Positions 16,771 through 26,215 of a stretch of DNA of 54,335 bases are shown one piece after another. Made by a program: the position numbers and the translations under genes. Under the pieces are notes generated by a model. The model had not been told where the DNA came from. It was given only the letters and a program-made list of their open reading frames with translations, and did no database searches. This DNA comes from Solobacterium sp. (GTDB lineage Bacteria; Bacillota_I; Bacilli_A; Erysipelotrichales; Erysipelotrichaceae). Location of the stretch: NCBI GenBank assembly GCA_017469355.1, contig JAFUGM010000048.1, positions 1 through 54,335 of the forward strand, given 5' to 3'. Numbering within the stretch: position 1 is the stretch's first letter; each line of letters starts with the position of its first letter.

Positions 16771-17394
16771 TCAGGCGTGAATAATACTGGCGATTTTTGT
16801 CGTTAACAGGTCAATCGCCACCACATTCGATGCCCCATCAGGAATGATGATGTCCGCATAACGCTTGGAAGGTTCAATAAACATGTTATGCATAACACGA
16901 ACAGTATTGGTGTACTGCTCGACAATATTATCGAGTTCTCTTCCCCGCTCCTTGATATCACGGACAAGACGGCGGATAAAGCGGATATCCGCTTCCGTAT
17001 CCACAAATACCTTGATATGTTCAAGATCACGCAGGCGCTCATCTTCCAGCACGAAGAGCCCTTCCAGCAGAATGACATCCGCTGGTTCCAGATGTTCGGT
17101 AATTTCCGAACGGTTATGAACCTTGAAGTCATAAGTTGGCTTATCCACCGCTACCCCAGCTAACAGACTTTTGAGATGCGAAATCAGCAGTTCGTTATCA
17201 AACGCAAACGGATGGTCATAATTGGTTTTTACCCGCTCTTCCATCTTCAATGATGACTGATCCTTATAGTAATCATCCTGACGAATGATGAGTACCGACC
17301 GGGTATCCGAAAAGGTATCCCGGATGGTTTCGGCGATACTGGTTTTGCCAGAGGCGGAGCCACCCGCAATTCCGATTAAAATTGGTTTGTTCAT
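16771..17394 (-). CDS. udk: uridine kinase
   Basis: 207 aa pyrimidine salvage enzyme phosphorylating uridine or cytidine. P-loop [12 protein letters not shown] near residues 8-19, then [21 protein letters not shown] and the lid region [14 protein letters not shown]. It overlaps the Nudix gene by 4 bp and closes the conserved ireB-ruvX-yrzB-mltG-udk block; greA follows, as in B. subtilis. Confidence 0.96.
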   Translation of the reverse strand: MNKPILIGIAGGSASGKTSIAETIRDTFSDTRSVLIIRQDDYYKDQSSLKMEERVKTNYDHPFAFDNELLISHLKSLLAGVAVDKPTYDFKVHNRSEITEHLEPADVILLEGLFVLEDERLRDLEHIKVFVDTEADIRFIRRLVRDIKERGRELDNIVEQYTNTVRVMHNMFIEPSKRYADIIIPDGASNVVAIDLLTTKIASIIHA

Positions 17395-17858
17395 ACCGTT
17401 TCTCCTTCGCTTACACTGAGAAGCTCATCGTTGTTGTTGTAATGAAGAACCAGATGGAAGACTGCTTCCTCATGGTTCAATAACCGTTTCAGAAAGATGC
17501 GGTCACCTTCCCATAAGGGAAGAGAAAGAATATCCTTTTCTGCGATCCAGGCAAGTTCGCCTTCTCTTGTTTCCTGAAGGCTGCCGGAAAACCTGGTTCC
17601 GGTATAGATCGCAATGCGTTCTGGTTCCTTGATGTCATAATGGAAATCCACGAATCCCCGAAAGGTAAGATCGAAGACATCCAGTCCGGTTTCTTCCTTT
17701 ACTTCACGTAAGGCACAGGCTTCATAGGTTTCATTCCCTTCCGCCTTCCCTCCAACACCGATCCATTTTCCCTGATTGACATCATCCTGTTTCTTGTTGC
17801 GAAATAACATCAGCCAGAAAGAATCCTGTTGGAGATAAACACATGTACTCCGTTTCAT
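17391..17858 (-). CDS. Nudix hydrolase (MutT-like)
   Basis: 155 aa. The Nudix box is complete: [20 protein letters not shown] followed by ETGL, which binds the metal that hydrolyses nucleoside diphosphate-X bonds. 8-oxo-dGTP is the commonest substrate of MutT-like members of this kind, but specificity cannot be read here. It lies between mltG and udk, replacing the yrrMNO genes found there in B. subtilis. Confidence 0.88.
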   Translation of the reverse strand: MKRSTCVYLQQDSFWLMLFRNKKQDDVNQGKWIGVGGKAEGNETYEACALREVKEETGLDVFDLTFRGFVDFHYDIKEPERIAIYTGTRFSGSLQETREGELAWIAEKDILSLPLWEGDRIFLKRLLNHEEAVFHLVLHYNNNDELLSVSEGETV

Positions 17859-18949
17859 CAGTGGTAGGTTGTATGTGCCGCCACATTGGCATTATGTTCT
17901 TCCAGCGTTGTCGCATAATAGACGACACCCGTACTGACATCCGCCATGAAGTAATAGTAGTTGCTGGGTTCAGGATTTAAGACTGCTTCAATCGCCTCTT
18001 CCCCAGGATTGACAATCGGACCAGGCGGAAGTCCGGGATACATATACGTATTGTAAGGGCTGTTATAGTCAGAATTCGCCTCACAGGCAAGCCAGTTTTC
18101 GCCATTATCTTCATCCATCGCATAGCATACGGTAACCGATGACTGTAATGGCATATTGATATCAAGACGGTTGTAGAAGACACCCGCTATTAAGCGCATA
18201 TCATCAATCTTTCCCGACTCATACTGCACAATGGATGCCAGTGTATAGAGTTCATGAACACTGTAAGGACTTGATTCAATCGCTTCCTTTACGGAGTTAT
18301 ATACCGCAAGCTGTTGATCCAGGATCTTTTCCGTTACGGTTCTCGCATCGGTTTCCGGATAGAAAAGATAGGTATTCGGCGCAAGATATCCTTCCAGTTT
18401 GATGCGGACATCATCCGCGAATACATCTTCTGTAATAAACGGATACCGATCCATCAAAGAGCGTATATAATCATCATCATTCCAGAGTGACATCAGTTCT
18501 TCATAAGAGACATTGGTTACTTCCGCAATCTTCTGTGCCGCATGCTTTGCCCAATCGCCTTCAATGATTGTGACACTGACCGTATCCTCAATCCCCGCAT
18601 TGGAGTCATTGAGCGTTTCAAAGATCTTCCGTACATCCCAGTTCTTATTCAGTTCATATGTGCCAACTTTCACATCAGAAAGATCATTGGAGCGAACAAA
18701 GTAGTAGGCATAGAAATCATTCTTAATCAGCCCTTCTTCTTCCAGTGCCGCAGCGACTTCCTTTACGCTTTCCCCGGACTGCACAGTAAAGCGTACCGTC
18801 TCACTTTCCTTCTGTACCGGTTTCAAGGAGTTATTGTAGGAAACCCACATCGCCGCAGCAAACAACAGAATCGGTATCAATAAAAGGATTAATACCCGAC
18901 CAATACGAACCCGGCGCTTCTGTTTCTTTTTCCGCTTACTCTTGGCCAT
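17858..18949 (-). CDS. mltG: endolytic murein transglycosylase MltG (YceG-like)
   Basis: 363 aa. It cuts nascent peptidoglycan strands and may set glycan length. A basic cytoplasmic tail (KSKRKKKQKRR) precedes one membrane helix (VLILLLIPILLFAAAMWV), a LysM-like region and the YceG domain with LASIVQYESG, whose Glu is the likely catalytic residue, followed by VFYNRLDINMPLQSSVTVCY. The ATG at 18949 lies inside the end of yrzB (14-bp overlap) with GAGGGA just upstream. Confidence 0.93.
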   Translation of the reverse strand: MAKSKRKKKQKRRVRIGRVLILLLIPILLFAAAMWVSYNNSLKPVQKESETVRFTVQSGESVKEVAAALEEEGLIKNDFYAYYFVRSNDLSDVKVGTYELNKNWDVRKIFETLNDSNAGIEDTVSVTIIEGDWAKHAAQKIAEVTNVSYEELMSLWNDDDYIRSLMDRYPFITEDVFADDVRIKLEGYLAPNTYLFYPETDARTVTEKILDQQLAVYNSVKEAIESSPYSVHELYTLASIVQYESGKIDDMRLIAGVFYNRLDINMPLQSSVTVCYAMDEDNGENWLACEANSDYNSPYNTYMYPGLPPGPIVNPGEEAIEAVLNPEPSNYYYFMADVSTGVVYYATTLEEHNANVAAHTTYH

Positions 18950-19187
18950 GGAATCCCTCATTGTACAGCTGCAGCATCTCTGCGCACGCTTCCAGTTCTT
19001 CCTCATCTTCTACAAGATCAAGATTTCCTTCCTCGTCATAGGAGAAGGCAAGAACCTCATCGTCATCTTCATCAAAGCTCGTCACTAATACAAACTTCCG
19101 TCCGGTTTCCTCATTATCGAAGGTAAACAGTATCTGAAGATCATGTTCCTGACCGGTTTCATCGATCAATGTTATTGTGTTGTCCAT
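18936..19187 (-). CDS. yrzB: DUF1292 protein YrzB
   Basis: 83 aa, very acidic (EDDDE, VEDEEELEAC), matching the DUF1292 family conserved between ruvX and mltG across Firmicutes. The opening ITLIDETGQEHDLQILFTF is typical. Molecular role unknown; conserved linkage to IreB suggests cell-envelope physiology. Confidence 0.9.
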   Translation of the reverse strand: MDNTITLIDETGQEHDLQILFTFDNEETGRKFVLVTSFDEDDDEVLAFSYDEEGNLDLVEDEEELEACAEMLQLYNEGFHGQE

Positions 19188-19224
19188 ACTTTACTACCTC
19201 GTTAACTAAAGCAACGGGCGCTGT

Positions 19225-19647
19225 TCAGGCGCCCTGTTTCTGTGCATCCAGATAATACTGCAATATGCGCACTGCCGCCATACGATCGATGACTTTCTTC
19301 CGCTTCTTCCGCGAGACATCTGCCTCGATCAGAATCGCTTCCGAATCCTTCGTCGTATTTCTTTCATCCTGAAGAACCACCTTCACACCAGACTCTTCTT
19401 CCAGAACCTGACCGAACTCTTCACATAACTGTGCCCGTTCTCCCCGATCACCGTTTTCCAATAACGGCCATCCAAGAACAATCAGTTCCGCATGTTCACG
19501 TTCGATCAGCTCAAGCAGAAGATCCATACAGCGGTTATAGTCATTCGGCTTGAAACGGATCGTCGTCAAAGGACTGGCGATCACGCCGGTGTCACTTCGG
19601 GAAACTCCGCAGGTCACACTGCCGAGATCAAGCCCCAGAATGATCAT
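19225..19647 (-). CDS. ruvX: YqgF/RuvX-type RNase H-fold nuclease
   Basis: 140 aa. The first Asp-containing strand [12 protein letters not shown] and the later [18 protein letters not shown] match YqgF, a putative Holliday-junction resolvase implicated in 16S rRNA 5' processing. It overlaps the ireB end by 4 bp. Confidence 0.93.
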   Translation of the reverse strand: MIILGLDLGSVTCGVSRSDTGVIASPLTTIRFKPNDYNRCMDLLLELIEREHAELIVLGWPLLENGDRGERAQLCEEFGQVLEEESGVKVVLQDERNTTKDSEAILIEADVSRKKRKKVIDRMAAVRILQYYLDAQKQGA

Positions 19648-19913
19648 TCGCCGTCGTTTTCTTCCAGATAAAAGCGAACAAGTTCCTCAATGATTTCATG
19701 GCGTTCTACCGACTGAATGATGGATCGCGCATTCTTATGTGAGGAAATGTAAGCCGGATCATTGGAAATGAGATATCCGGCCATCTGATTAATGGCATTA
19801 TATCCCCGTTCCTGAAGTGCATCCTGTACCAGCATCAGCACCTGCCGTATATTCTCACGGCGAATCTGATTGGCGTCAAAACTGACAGTCGGTGAAATAT
19901 CAACATTATTCAT
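19644..19913 (-). CDS. ireB: IreB-family regulatory phosphoprotein (DUF965)
   Basis: 89 aa. IreB in Enterococcus is a substrate of the PASTA kinase IreK and tunes cephalosporin resistance. The family core is clear ([32 protein letters not shown]), and the N-terminal Thr (SPTVSF) may be the phosphorylation site. GGAGGT precedes the ATG. In most Firmicutes it directly follows alaS; here a glycosyltransferase lies between. Confidence 0.93.
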   Translation of the reverse strand: MNNVDISPTVSFDANQIRRENIRQVLMLVQDALQERGYNAINQMAGYLISNDPAYISSHKNARSIIQSVERHEIIEELVRFYLEENDGE

Positions 19914-20004
19914 GGGACACCTCCGATCTCTATGGCATTATTCTAACAAAATCTCAGACGGTTTTACTGCATTTTCCACGCACTTTCAGCACAATTTCAC
20001 AATC

Positions 20005-21025
20005 TTAAGAATGCGTTCGATTATTCCATAACAGAAACAAGCGATAACTCCAATGGGCTATAGCTCTGCTCCAGGTACCACGAAAGTGGCATAGCATAAT
20101 CCCATAGCGAAGGATTAGCGGCCATCCCGCAGCTCCAGTCAATGGGATATGTGTGGAAACAAATTGGTGAATCTCTTTTATCGCATCAGCGACACCTTCA
20201 TCATTTCGATCCTTGCAGAAGTTAAGGTTAATCCAAAAATGCTGTGCCGCATAAGCCACACATTTTAACAGCGCCTGTTCCAGCCGGGAATCTTCGTAAT
20301 ACTCCACTTTTTCCATCAGCGATTGATAACGGCGAACATGGGCATTCCAGTAGTCGATCAATACCTGTGCGTGTGCACTGTGAGAAATACTTGTATCAGA
20401 TTGGCTGTAATGATAAAACGACAGATCCATTCCGGTAACTTTCTCCGCATTGAGAAACAGACGATATACGGTAGAGATATCTTCAAACCGTTCACCAACC
20501 GGAAACCGAACTCCTTCAAAACACGAGGAGCGCCAGAGTTTATTCCATAACACATTGGAAAATCTGGTCTCACATAACAGGTGCAGCGCCTTATTGGCAT
20601 CGACGGTATGGGCATAGGAGTTTATTTCCTTACGGTATGAAGGATATTCTTCCCAATGCCCGCATTCAATAATGTCCCCCCCCCGACTTCACTGCGCACA
20701 GTATCATGGATTCATACATTTCCGGTGCCATCCAGTCATCACTGTCCGCAAATCCGATATAGTCCGCATGGTTGGAAATCGAAAACTCAATGCCCGCATT
20801 GCGTGCAGCAGAGACGCCGCCATTTGCCTGGTGAATGACATGAATCCGTTCATGGGTCCTCCCATAGTCATCCGCAATGTATCCCGATTGATCTGTTGAC
20901 CCATCATCCACAACAACAATATGAAGGTTCCTCCATGTCTGATTCAAAAGACTGTCGAGACAGCACGGTAATGTATTCTCAGAATTATATACTGGCACAA
21001 TCACAGTGATCATAGGTTCATACAT
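20005..21025 (-). pseudogene. family 2 glycosyltransferase, frameshifted at a nine-G tract (phase-variable candidate)
   Basis: Two frames together encode one GT2. The first (ATG about 21025 to a TGA at 20666) has the GT-A start ITVIVPVYNSENTL, VVVDDGSTDQS, NGGVSAARNAG and FADSDDWMAPEMY. It reads into nine G and stops six nt later. The second frame runs from the same tract to 20005 (for example NVLWNKLWRSSCFEGVRFPV, then ERFEDISTVYRLF). Removing one G joins them into 340 codons including stop (1021 nt minus one), so this is a single one-base shift. It could be an OFF phase variant, a mutation or an assembly error. It would transfer sugar to a surface glycan. No Shine-Dalgarno is clear; starts at 21046, 21025 and 21013 are possible. 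Confidence 0.85.
20676..20684 (-). repeat. homopolymer of nine G (minus strand) in the glycosyltransferase
   Basis: C9 on the plus strand. The tract lies within Ser-Gly-Gly codons (TCG GGG GGG GG), at the exact point where the reading frame breaks. Such runs slip during replication and switch genes on and off in many host-associated bacteria. Confidence 0.9.
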
Positions 21026-21099
21026 GCAGGGTTCGGTACGGTTCATAACCACAAGTGTAGGTAAACCATGGATGGTATAAATCACTGTTATGCACAAAT

Positions 21100-21127
21100 A
21101 ACACAAAGGACCGGAAGCTCCGGTCCT
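21100..21127 (-). terminator. terminator of alaS
   Basis: Minus-strand AGGACCGGA / TCCGGTCCT perfect 9-bp stem with a 3-nt loop, followed by TTGTGTTA, an imperfect T-run. It separates alaS from the glycosyltransferase. Confidence 0.75.
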
Positions 21128-21139
21128 GATCCAATCGAA

Positions 21140-23779
21140 TTATTCTGAGATGCGCTTTCTTACTTCCGCAATGGCCTGATCCAGTGCAGAGACATCCTTT
21201 CCGCCAGCCTGAGCCATATCGGGACGTCCGCCGCCGTTTCCGCCGGTCAACTGTGCAGCTGCCTTTACCAGGTCACCTGCCTTAAGTCCTTTTTCAATCG
21301 CGGCCTTGGATGCGGCACATACAAACGTTACCTTTCCGTCGTTGACATTTGACACAAAGACAAGTCCGTCTGTGAGCTTATTGCGAAGCTGTTCCGCATA
21401 TGCCTTCATTCCACCCGGTTCCATGCCATTCTGGGTTACAAAGAGTACGGAGAGACCATTGATCTGTTCTGCATTCTCCAGCTGGCTGTTTGCGCTCTGC
21501 GCAAGGGCCTGCTGCTTAGTCTTTTCTACTTCCCGACGCAGCGAAGCGTTTTCTTCCTGCAGTGCCTGAATCCGCTCCTTAAGCCCCTGATAGTTCTTCA
21601 TCTTGAACAGCGATGCGGTTTCATTAAGGTATTCCTGTTCACTGCGGAAGCTGTTATAGGCGTCCATCTTAGTAATGCTGGTAATACGGCGTACACCAGA
21701 TCCGATGGATTCTTCACTGATAATCTTGAATACACCAAGGTTTCCTGTATTGGCAACGTGGGTACCGCCACAGAACTCCTTTGAGAAATCCCCCATGGTT
21801 ACTACCCGAACCTGATCGCCATACTTTTCATCAAACAACGCAATGGCACCAGTCTGTTTCGCCTCGTCAATCGACATGACTTCCGTCACAACATCGACAT
21901 CCGCCTGAATCATTTCATTGACCCGACGCTCGATTTCCTTCAGCTGCTCATCGCTGACCTTTTCATAGTGACTGAAGTCAAAGCGGCCATATTCAGGGCA
22001 GTTATAGGAGCCAGCCTGTGCGACATGTGTTCCAAGAACACTGCGGAGTGCACTCTGCAGCATATGCAGGGAACTGTGGTTGGCACGGGTGCGCTGACGG
22101 CGTTCAAAGTCATAAGCACCTTCTGCGACATCCCCAAGGCGAATGACGCCTTCCTTCACTTCCACATGATGAAGGGGCTGCTGGTGAGGTGCCTTCTTCA
22201 CATCTGTCACATTGGCACGGAAGTGTTCCCCTGTAAGAATTCCGGTATCGGCACACTGACCACCGCTTTCCGCATAGAAACAGGTGGAACTGAGAATCAC
22301 ATCGCCACTGTCAGTAATCTCATCAACCTTAACCCCATCCTTGAAAAGACCAATCACTGTTCCAGTAGAAGTGGTATCAGTATAACCAGTAAATTCAGAA
22401 GGCTCTTCAAAGTCCATGAGATCCGCGGACTGTCCATGCATGGACTGCTCCGCACCACGAGCTTCCTTGGCACGCTTTACCTGCACTGCCATTTCTCTGT
22501 CAAAGCCTTCCATATCCACCTGATATCCGGCATCTTCCGCAATCTCGGTAGTCAGCTCTTTCGGGAATCCATAGGTATCATAGAGACGGAATACCACTTC
22601 TCCAGGCAGCACTTTTTCTTCCTTATGTGCTTCTAACTGTGCATTTAACAGTGACTCCCCGTTTGCCAGGGTCCGATGGAAGCTTTCTTCTTCCTGTTTG
22701 ACCAGTTTTGCGACAAGTTCTTTCTTTTCCTGCAGGTACGGATAATAGTCAATCATATTGTCGGCAACTACCGGTACTAATCGATGCATGAAGGAGCCTT
22801 CAATGCCAAGTTTGATTCCATAACGAACGGCACGGCGCAGAACTCGGCGCAATACATAGCCACGTCCTTCATTGGAGAACATCGCACCATCGGCGATCGC
22901 AAAGGTAACCGTACGAATGTGGTCCGCGATAACACGATAAGCCATCTTATACTCAGGCTCATCATAGGAATGTTTCGCAAAGCCTTCCGCCGCCTTGATA
23001 ATCGGAAGGAAGAGATCGGTATCGAAGTTGGTTTCCCCTTCCTGAATCAATGCGACAAGACGTTCAAGACCCATGCCGGTATCGATATTCTTATGTGGCA
23101 GTTCCTTATATTCGGAACGCGGTACTTCTCCTGGCCGACAGTCGAACTGCGAGAAGACGATATTCCATACTTCGATATAGCGGTCATTTTCGATATCTTC
23201 GAAGAACAGTTTCTCTCCTAATCCCTGCGGGTCAAAGGCAGGCCCACGGTCATAGTAGAGTTCGGTATCCGGTCCGCCCGGACCACGTCCGATTTCCCAG
23301 AAGTTATCTTCGGTCTTGCGGATATGCGAAGGAATCATTCCTACCTTTACCCAGAGATCATAGGCTTCCTGATCATCCGGATACACCGTGACATACATCC
23401 TCTCCTTCTCAAAGCCGACCCATTCCGGGCTGGTCAGGAATTCCCATGCCCAGGGAATCGCTTCCTGCTTGAAGTAATCGCCAATTGAGAAGTTTCCCAG
23501 CATCTCAAAGAAGGTATGATGACGTGCTGTCTTACCTACATTTTCAATATCGTTGGTACGAATACTCTTCTGTGCGTTGCAGATACGATTGGACTTCGGT
23601 TTCTCGGTTCCGTCAAAATACTTCTTCAACGCGGATACTCCCGCATTGATCCATAACAGTGTTGGATCATTGTGGGGAATCAGACTTGCACCGGGTTCAA
23701 TCATTGATCCCTTTGACGCAAAGAAGTCCAGAAACATCTGGCGAACCTGATTTCCGCTTAACTGCCTGTTTGTGCTCAT
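21140..23779 (-). CDS. alaS: alanyl-tRNA synthetase
   Basis: 879 aa, full length. Charges tRNA-Ala. Order: class II catalytic core (LFFEDIEND, ARHHTFFEMLGNFS, GMGLERL), tRNA-binding region, editing domain with zinc ligands NHSSLH and CGGTH, then a coiled C-terminal domain ending in a Gly-rich segment (GGNGGGRPDMAQAGG). The ATG at 23779 is preceded by GGAGGAGAG; a start six codons upstream would overlap this site. Expression is set by a T-box. Confidence 0.97.
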   Translation of the reverse strand: MSTNRQLSGNQVRQMFLDFFASKGSMIEPGASLIPHNDPTLLWINAGVSALKKYFDGTEKPKSNRICNAQKSIRTNDIENVGKTARHHTFFEMLGNFSIGDYFKQEAIPWAWEFLTSPEWVGFEKERMYVTVYPDDQEAYDLWVKVGMIPSHIRKTEDNFWEIGRGPGGPDTELYYDRGPAFDPQGLGEKLFFEDIENDRYIEVWNIVFSQFDCRPGEVPRSEYKELPHKNIDTGMGLERLVALIQEGETNFDTDLFLPIIKAAEGFAKHSYDEPEYKMAYRVIADHIRTVTFAIADGAMFSNEGRGYVLRRVLRRAVRYGIKLGIEGSFMHRLVPVVADNMIDYYPYLQEKKELVAKLVKQEEESFHRTLANGESLLNAQLEAHKEEKVLPGEVVFRLYDTYGFPKELTTEIAEDAGYQVDMEGFDREMAVQVKRAKEARGAEQSMHGQSADLMDFEEPSEFTGYTDTTSTGTVIGLFKDGVKVDEITDSGDVILSSTCFYAESGGQCADTGILTGEHFRANVTDVKKAPHQQPLHHVEVKEGVIRLGDVAEGAYDFERRQRTRANHSSLHMLQSALRSVLGTHVAQAGSYNCPEYGRFDFSHYEKVSDEQLKEIERRVNEMIQADVDVVTEVMSIDEAKQTGAIALFDEKYGDQVRVVTMGDFSKEFCGGTHVANTGNLGVFKIISEESIGSGVRRITSITKMDAYNSFRSEQEYLNETASLFKMKNYQGLKERIQALQEENASLRREVEKTKQQALAQSANSQLENAEQINGLSVLFVTQNGMEPGGMKAYAEQLRNKLTDGLVFVSNVNDGKVTFVCAASKAAIEKGLKAGDLVKAAAQLTGGNGGGRPDMAQAGGKDVSALDQAIAEVRKRISE

Positions 23780-23796
23780 AGTGTTCTCTCCTCCCA

Positions 23797-24018
23797 TAAA
23801 AAAACCTGCAGATTCTGCAGGAACGTTTCTAACGCGGTACCATCCTGGTTCGTATTCATTTTAATAAAGGAATACGCTCTTAATTCACCGGTAACGACGG
23901 CTACGGCACGGATTAGGTGCTCTCCGAAGCAGCTTCATATAAGTTCCCGTTCAGGCTTTCACCAGCCGCCTGTTCTCTATACCGTTTCCTTATATTACTC
24001 GTCTTCTTCTGCGATTTC
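23797..24018 (-). promoter_or_regulatory. T-box leader of alaS
   Basis: The T-box core GGATGGTACCGCG lies at 23833-23845 (minus strand). The terminator is the palindrome CCTGCAG-AAT-CTGCAGG (23805-23821) followed by seven T. Upstream, GCTGGTGAAAGCC fits the Stem I distal loop, and two tandem GCT triplets at 23928-23933 sit about where the specifier is expected, fitting alanine. Uncharged tRNA-Ala should stabilise the antiterminator and permit alaS transcription. Confidence 0.9.
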
Positions 24019-24024
24019 CCCGTT

Positions 24025-24053
24025 ATTTTAGCATTGGCTGGAAGGCTTTTAAA
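24025..24053 (-). promoter_or_regulatory. promoter of the alaS T-box transcript
   Basis: Minus strand TTTAAA (24048-24053), 17 bp, TAAAAT (24025-24030), just upstream of the T-box Stem I. Confidence 0.5.
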
Positions 24054-24090
24054 CCCCTCTTTTTCCGGTTTTGTTCGTTCATATAAAACA

Positions 24091-24119
24091 TTGACTCTGC
24101 TTGTAGTCTGTAATAAAAT
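24091..24119 (+). promoter_or_regulatory. promoter of the TrpXYZ-like transporter operon
   Basis: TTGACT (24091-24096), 17 bp, TAAAAT (24114-24119): a strong sigma-A match 42 bp before the first ATG. No T-box or riboswitch fits in this short leader. Confidence 0.75.
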
Positions 24120-24161
24120 TTCTCATAGTTGTAAAACTTTCAGGGGGAAATTGAAAAAGTT

Positions 24162-25175
24162 ATGAAAAAGTTTACAAAAGTGTTACTTTCCGCCCTTCTT
24201 GCACTTGGAGTAACCGCATGCGGTTCTTCAACCAGTGAAGGCACACCCGCTGCATCTACAGACAGCACAACCACAACCGAAACAAGCGAAGCTGCTACTT
24301 ATACCGTAGGTATCGTACAGCTGGTACAGCACGTCGCCCTCGACGCATCCGCACAGGGCTTCCAGGATGAACTGGTAAAGGAACTTGGCGATGCGGTTAC
24401 ATTCGATTATCAGAATGCGGCTGGCGACAGTGCTACCTGCTCTTCCATCGTTTCTGGATTTGTTACTGAGAATGTTGATCTGATTCTTGCGATTGCAACT
24501 CCTGCACTGCAGGCATCCGCAAACGGAACTGCTACTATCCCTGTTCTTGGAACAGCGATTACCGAATACGGTACTGCGCTTTCCATCGATGACTTCGATG
24601 GAACCGTTGGAACCAACGTTTCTGGTACCAGTGATCTCGCTCCGCTGGATCAGCAGGCTGCGATGTTCGATGAACTGCTTCCGGATGCGACAACGATCGG
24701 TATCCTCTACTGCTCGGCAGAAGCTAACTCCAAGTATCAGGCTGATGTAGTCAAGGCTTCTCTTGAAGCAGCTGGCAAAACCGTCAACGTTTATACCTTC
24801 ACAGATTCCAACGATGTTCAGGCCATCACAACAACTGCTGTAGCAGAAAATGATGCGCTCTATATCCCGACCGATAATACTGCGGCTTCCAACACTGGTC
24901 TGATTGATCCGGTTGCCAGCGAAGCTGGTGTTCCGATCATCTGTGGTGAAGAAGGAATTATGAGCGGATGCGGTATTGCGACTCTGTCCATTGACTACTA
25001 TGAACTCGGTGTTACTACCGGTGCGATGGCCGCAAGGATTCTCAAGGGTGAGGCAAATGTCAGCGAAATGCCGATTGAATACTACCAGAACCCGGTTAAG
25101 GAATTTGATGCGGAACGTTGTGAAGCGCTCGGAATCACTGTTCCGTCCGACTACACTGCAGTTGCCCGCGACTGA
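24162..25175 (+). CDS. ABC transporter substrate-binding lipoprotein (TrpX-like)
   Basis: 337 aa. Signal peptide with lipobox GVTAC (lipidated Cys at residue 20), a Ser/Thr-rich linker, then a two-lobed binding fold of the PF04392 ABC_sub_bind type (TVGIVQLVQHVALD, LILAIATPALQA, ALYIPTDNTAAS, EYYELG-like and ILKGE). Members import tryptophan or related solutes in some Firmicutes; the ligand cannot be named here. AGGGGGA lies 13 nt upstream, a rather long spacing. The permease and ATPase follow after a hairpin. Confidence 0.88.
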   Translation: MKKFTKVLLSALLALGVTACGSSTSEGTPAASTDSTTTTETSEAATYTVGIVQLVQHVALDASAQGFQDELVKELGDAVTFDYQNAAGDSATCSSIVSGFVTENVDLILAIATPALQASANGTATIPVLGTAITEYGTALSIDDFDGTVGTNVSGTSDLAPLDQQAAMFDELLPDATTIGILYCSAEANSKYQADVVKASLEAAGKTVNVYTFTDSNDVQAITTTAVAENDALYIPTDNTAASNTGLIDPVASEAGVPIICGEEGIMSGCGIATLSIDYYELGVTTGAMAARILKGEANVSEMPIEYYQNPVKEFDAERCEALGITVPSDYTAVARD

Positions 25176-25196
25176 CCTGTTGTCATGAAAGATGAA

Positions 25197-25225
25197 ATAC
25201 GGGGTGCCTGGCGCCCCGTATTTTA
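25197..25225 (+). terminator. intra-operon hairpin after the binding-protein gene
   Basis: ATACGGGG / CCCCGTAT perfect 8-bp stem followed by TTTTA. Its position between the binding protein and permease suggests partial termination, giving more binding protein than membrane parts. Confidence 0.75.
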
Positions 25226-25267
25226 CGCTATACTTACTGAAGATCGCTTATTTGGGGGATTAGTCTT

Positions 25268-26215
25268 ATGAATCTGAATTTCGGAAATCTGTTCGGTGCA
25301 TTCCCGGGAGGTATTGCACAGGGACTTATCTGGGGCTTCATGGCTCTGGGGGTATATATCACCTTCCGCCTGCTGGATATTGCGGACCTGACCGTAGATG
25401 GTTCGTTTACCACCGGTGGTGCGGTAACGGTAATGTTAATTCTTGCGGGAGTCAATCCCTGGGTCGCATTACTCTGTGCCCTGGGGGCAGGAATTCTAGC
25501 GGGAACGGTAACCGGATTACTTCATACCGTGTTTGATATCCCGGCAATTCTGTCTGGAATTCTTACCCAGTTTGCGTTGTATTCCATTAACCTTGCGATT
25601 ATGGGCATGACCGCAAATAAAGGTCTTCCAGTGGATAAATACAAGCTGGCAGTGACAAGCCGTAATATCAACAGTTCCATTCTTACTGCCCTGCTTCTTA
25701 CCGCACTGGTGATTGCGGTCCTGTACTGGTACTTTGGAACAGAGCACGGAAGTGCGATGCGGGCAACCGGATCCAATCCGGAGATGTCCAAGGCTCAGGG
25801 TATCAACATTAACACGATGAAGGTGATTGGCCTTGCGATGTCGAATGGATTTGTGGCGATGAGCGGAGGTCTGTTATCTCAATATCAGGGATTTGCGGAT
25901 ATCAATATGGGCCGCGGCGCAATCGTGATCGGTCTTGCGGCGGTAATTATTGGTGAAGTGCTTGGAAATGCCCTGCTTGGCAAGCGGATGAACTTCGCTG
26001 GACGCCTGGCATTCATCTCGCTTGGCGGTGTGATTTACTACCTGGTAATTGTGATTGTTCTCTGGCTGAAGCTGGATTCCAACTATCTGAAACTGCTCAC
26101 CGCAGTTGTCGTTGCGATCTTCTTATCTGTACCGAATATTCAGGCAAAAATGAAAACATCCTTCAGCCGTGCTGGTAAGCGGTCGGTGAAGTCTTCCCGG
26201 GAGGTATCCGAATGA
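25268..26215 (+). CDS. ABC transporter permease (TrpY-like)
   Basis: 315 aa, with about eight hydrophobic segments and a basic C-terminal tail. The opening GIAQGLIWGFMALGVYITFR, followed by DIADLTVDGSFTTG, matches the permease family that pairs with PF04392 binding proteins. GGGGGATTAGTCTT precedes the ATG. It overlaps the ATPase gene by 4 bp. Confidence 0.9.
   Translation: MNLNFGNLFGAFPGGIAQGLIWGFMALGVYITFRLLDIADLTVDGSFTTGGAVTVMLILAGVNPWVALLCALGAGILAGTVTGLLHTVFDIPAILSGILTQFALYSINLAIMGMTANKGLPVDKYKLAVTSRNINSSILTALLLTALVIAVLYWYFGTEHGSAMRATGSNPEMSKAQGININTMKVIGLAMSNGFVAMSGGLLSQYQGFADINMGRGAIVIGLAAVIIGEVLGNALLGKRMNFAGRLAFISLGGVIYYLVIVIVLWLKLDSNYLKLLTAVVVAIFLSVPNIQAKMKTSFSRAGKRSVKSSREVSE

Noticed and set aside
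24061-24161. Possible tryptophan T-box upstream of the TrpX-like gene
   Set aside because: Only about 40 nt separate the promoter from the ATG and no T-box core is present; the nearby T-box is on the other strand and belongs to alaS.
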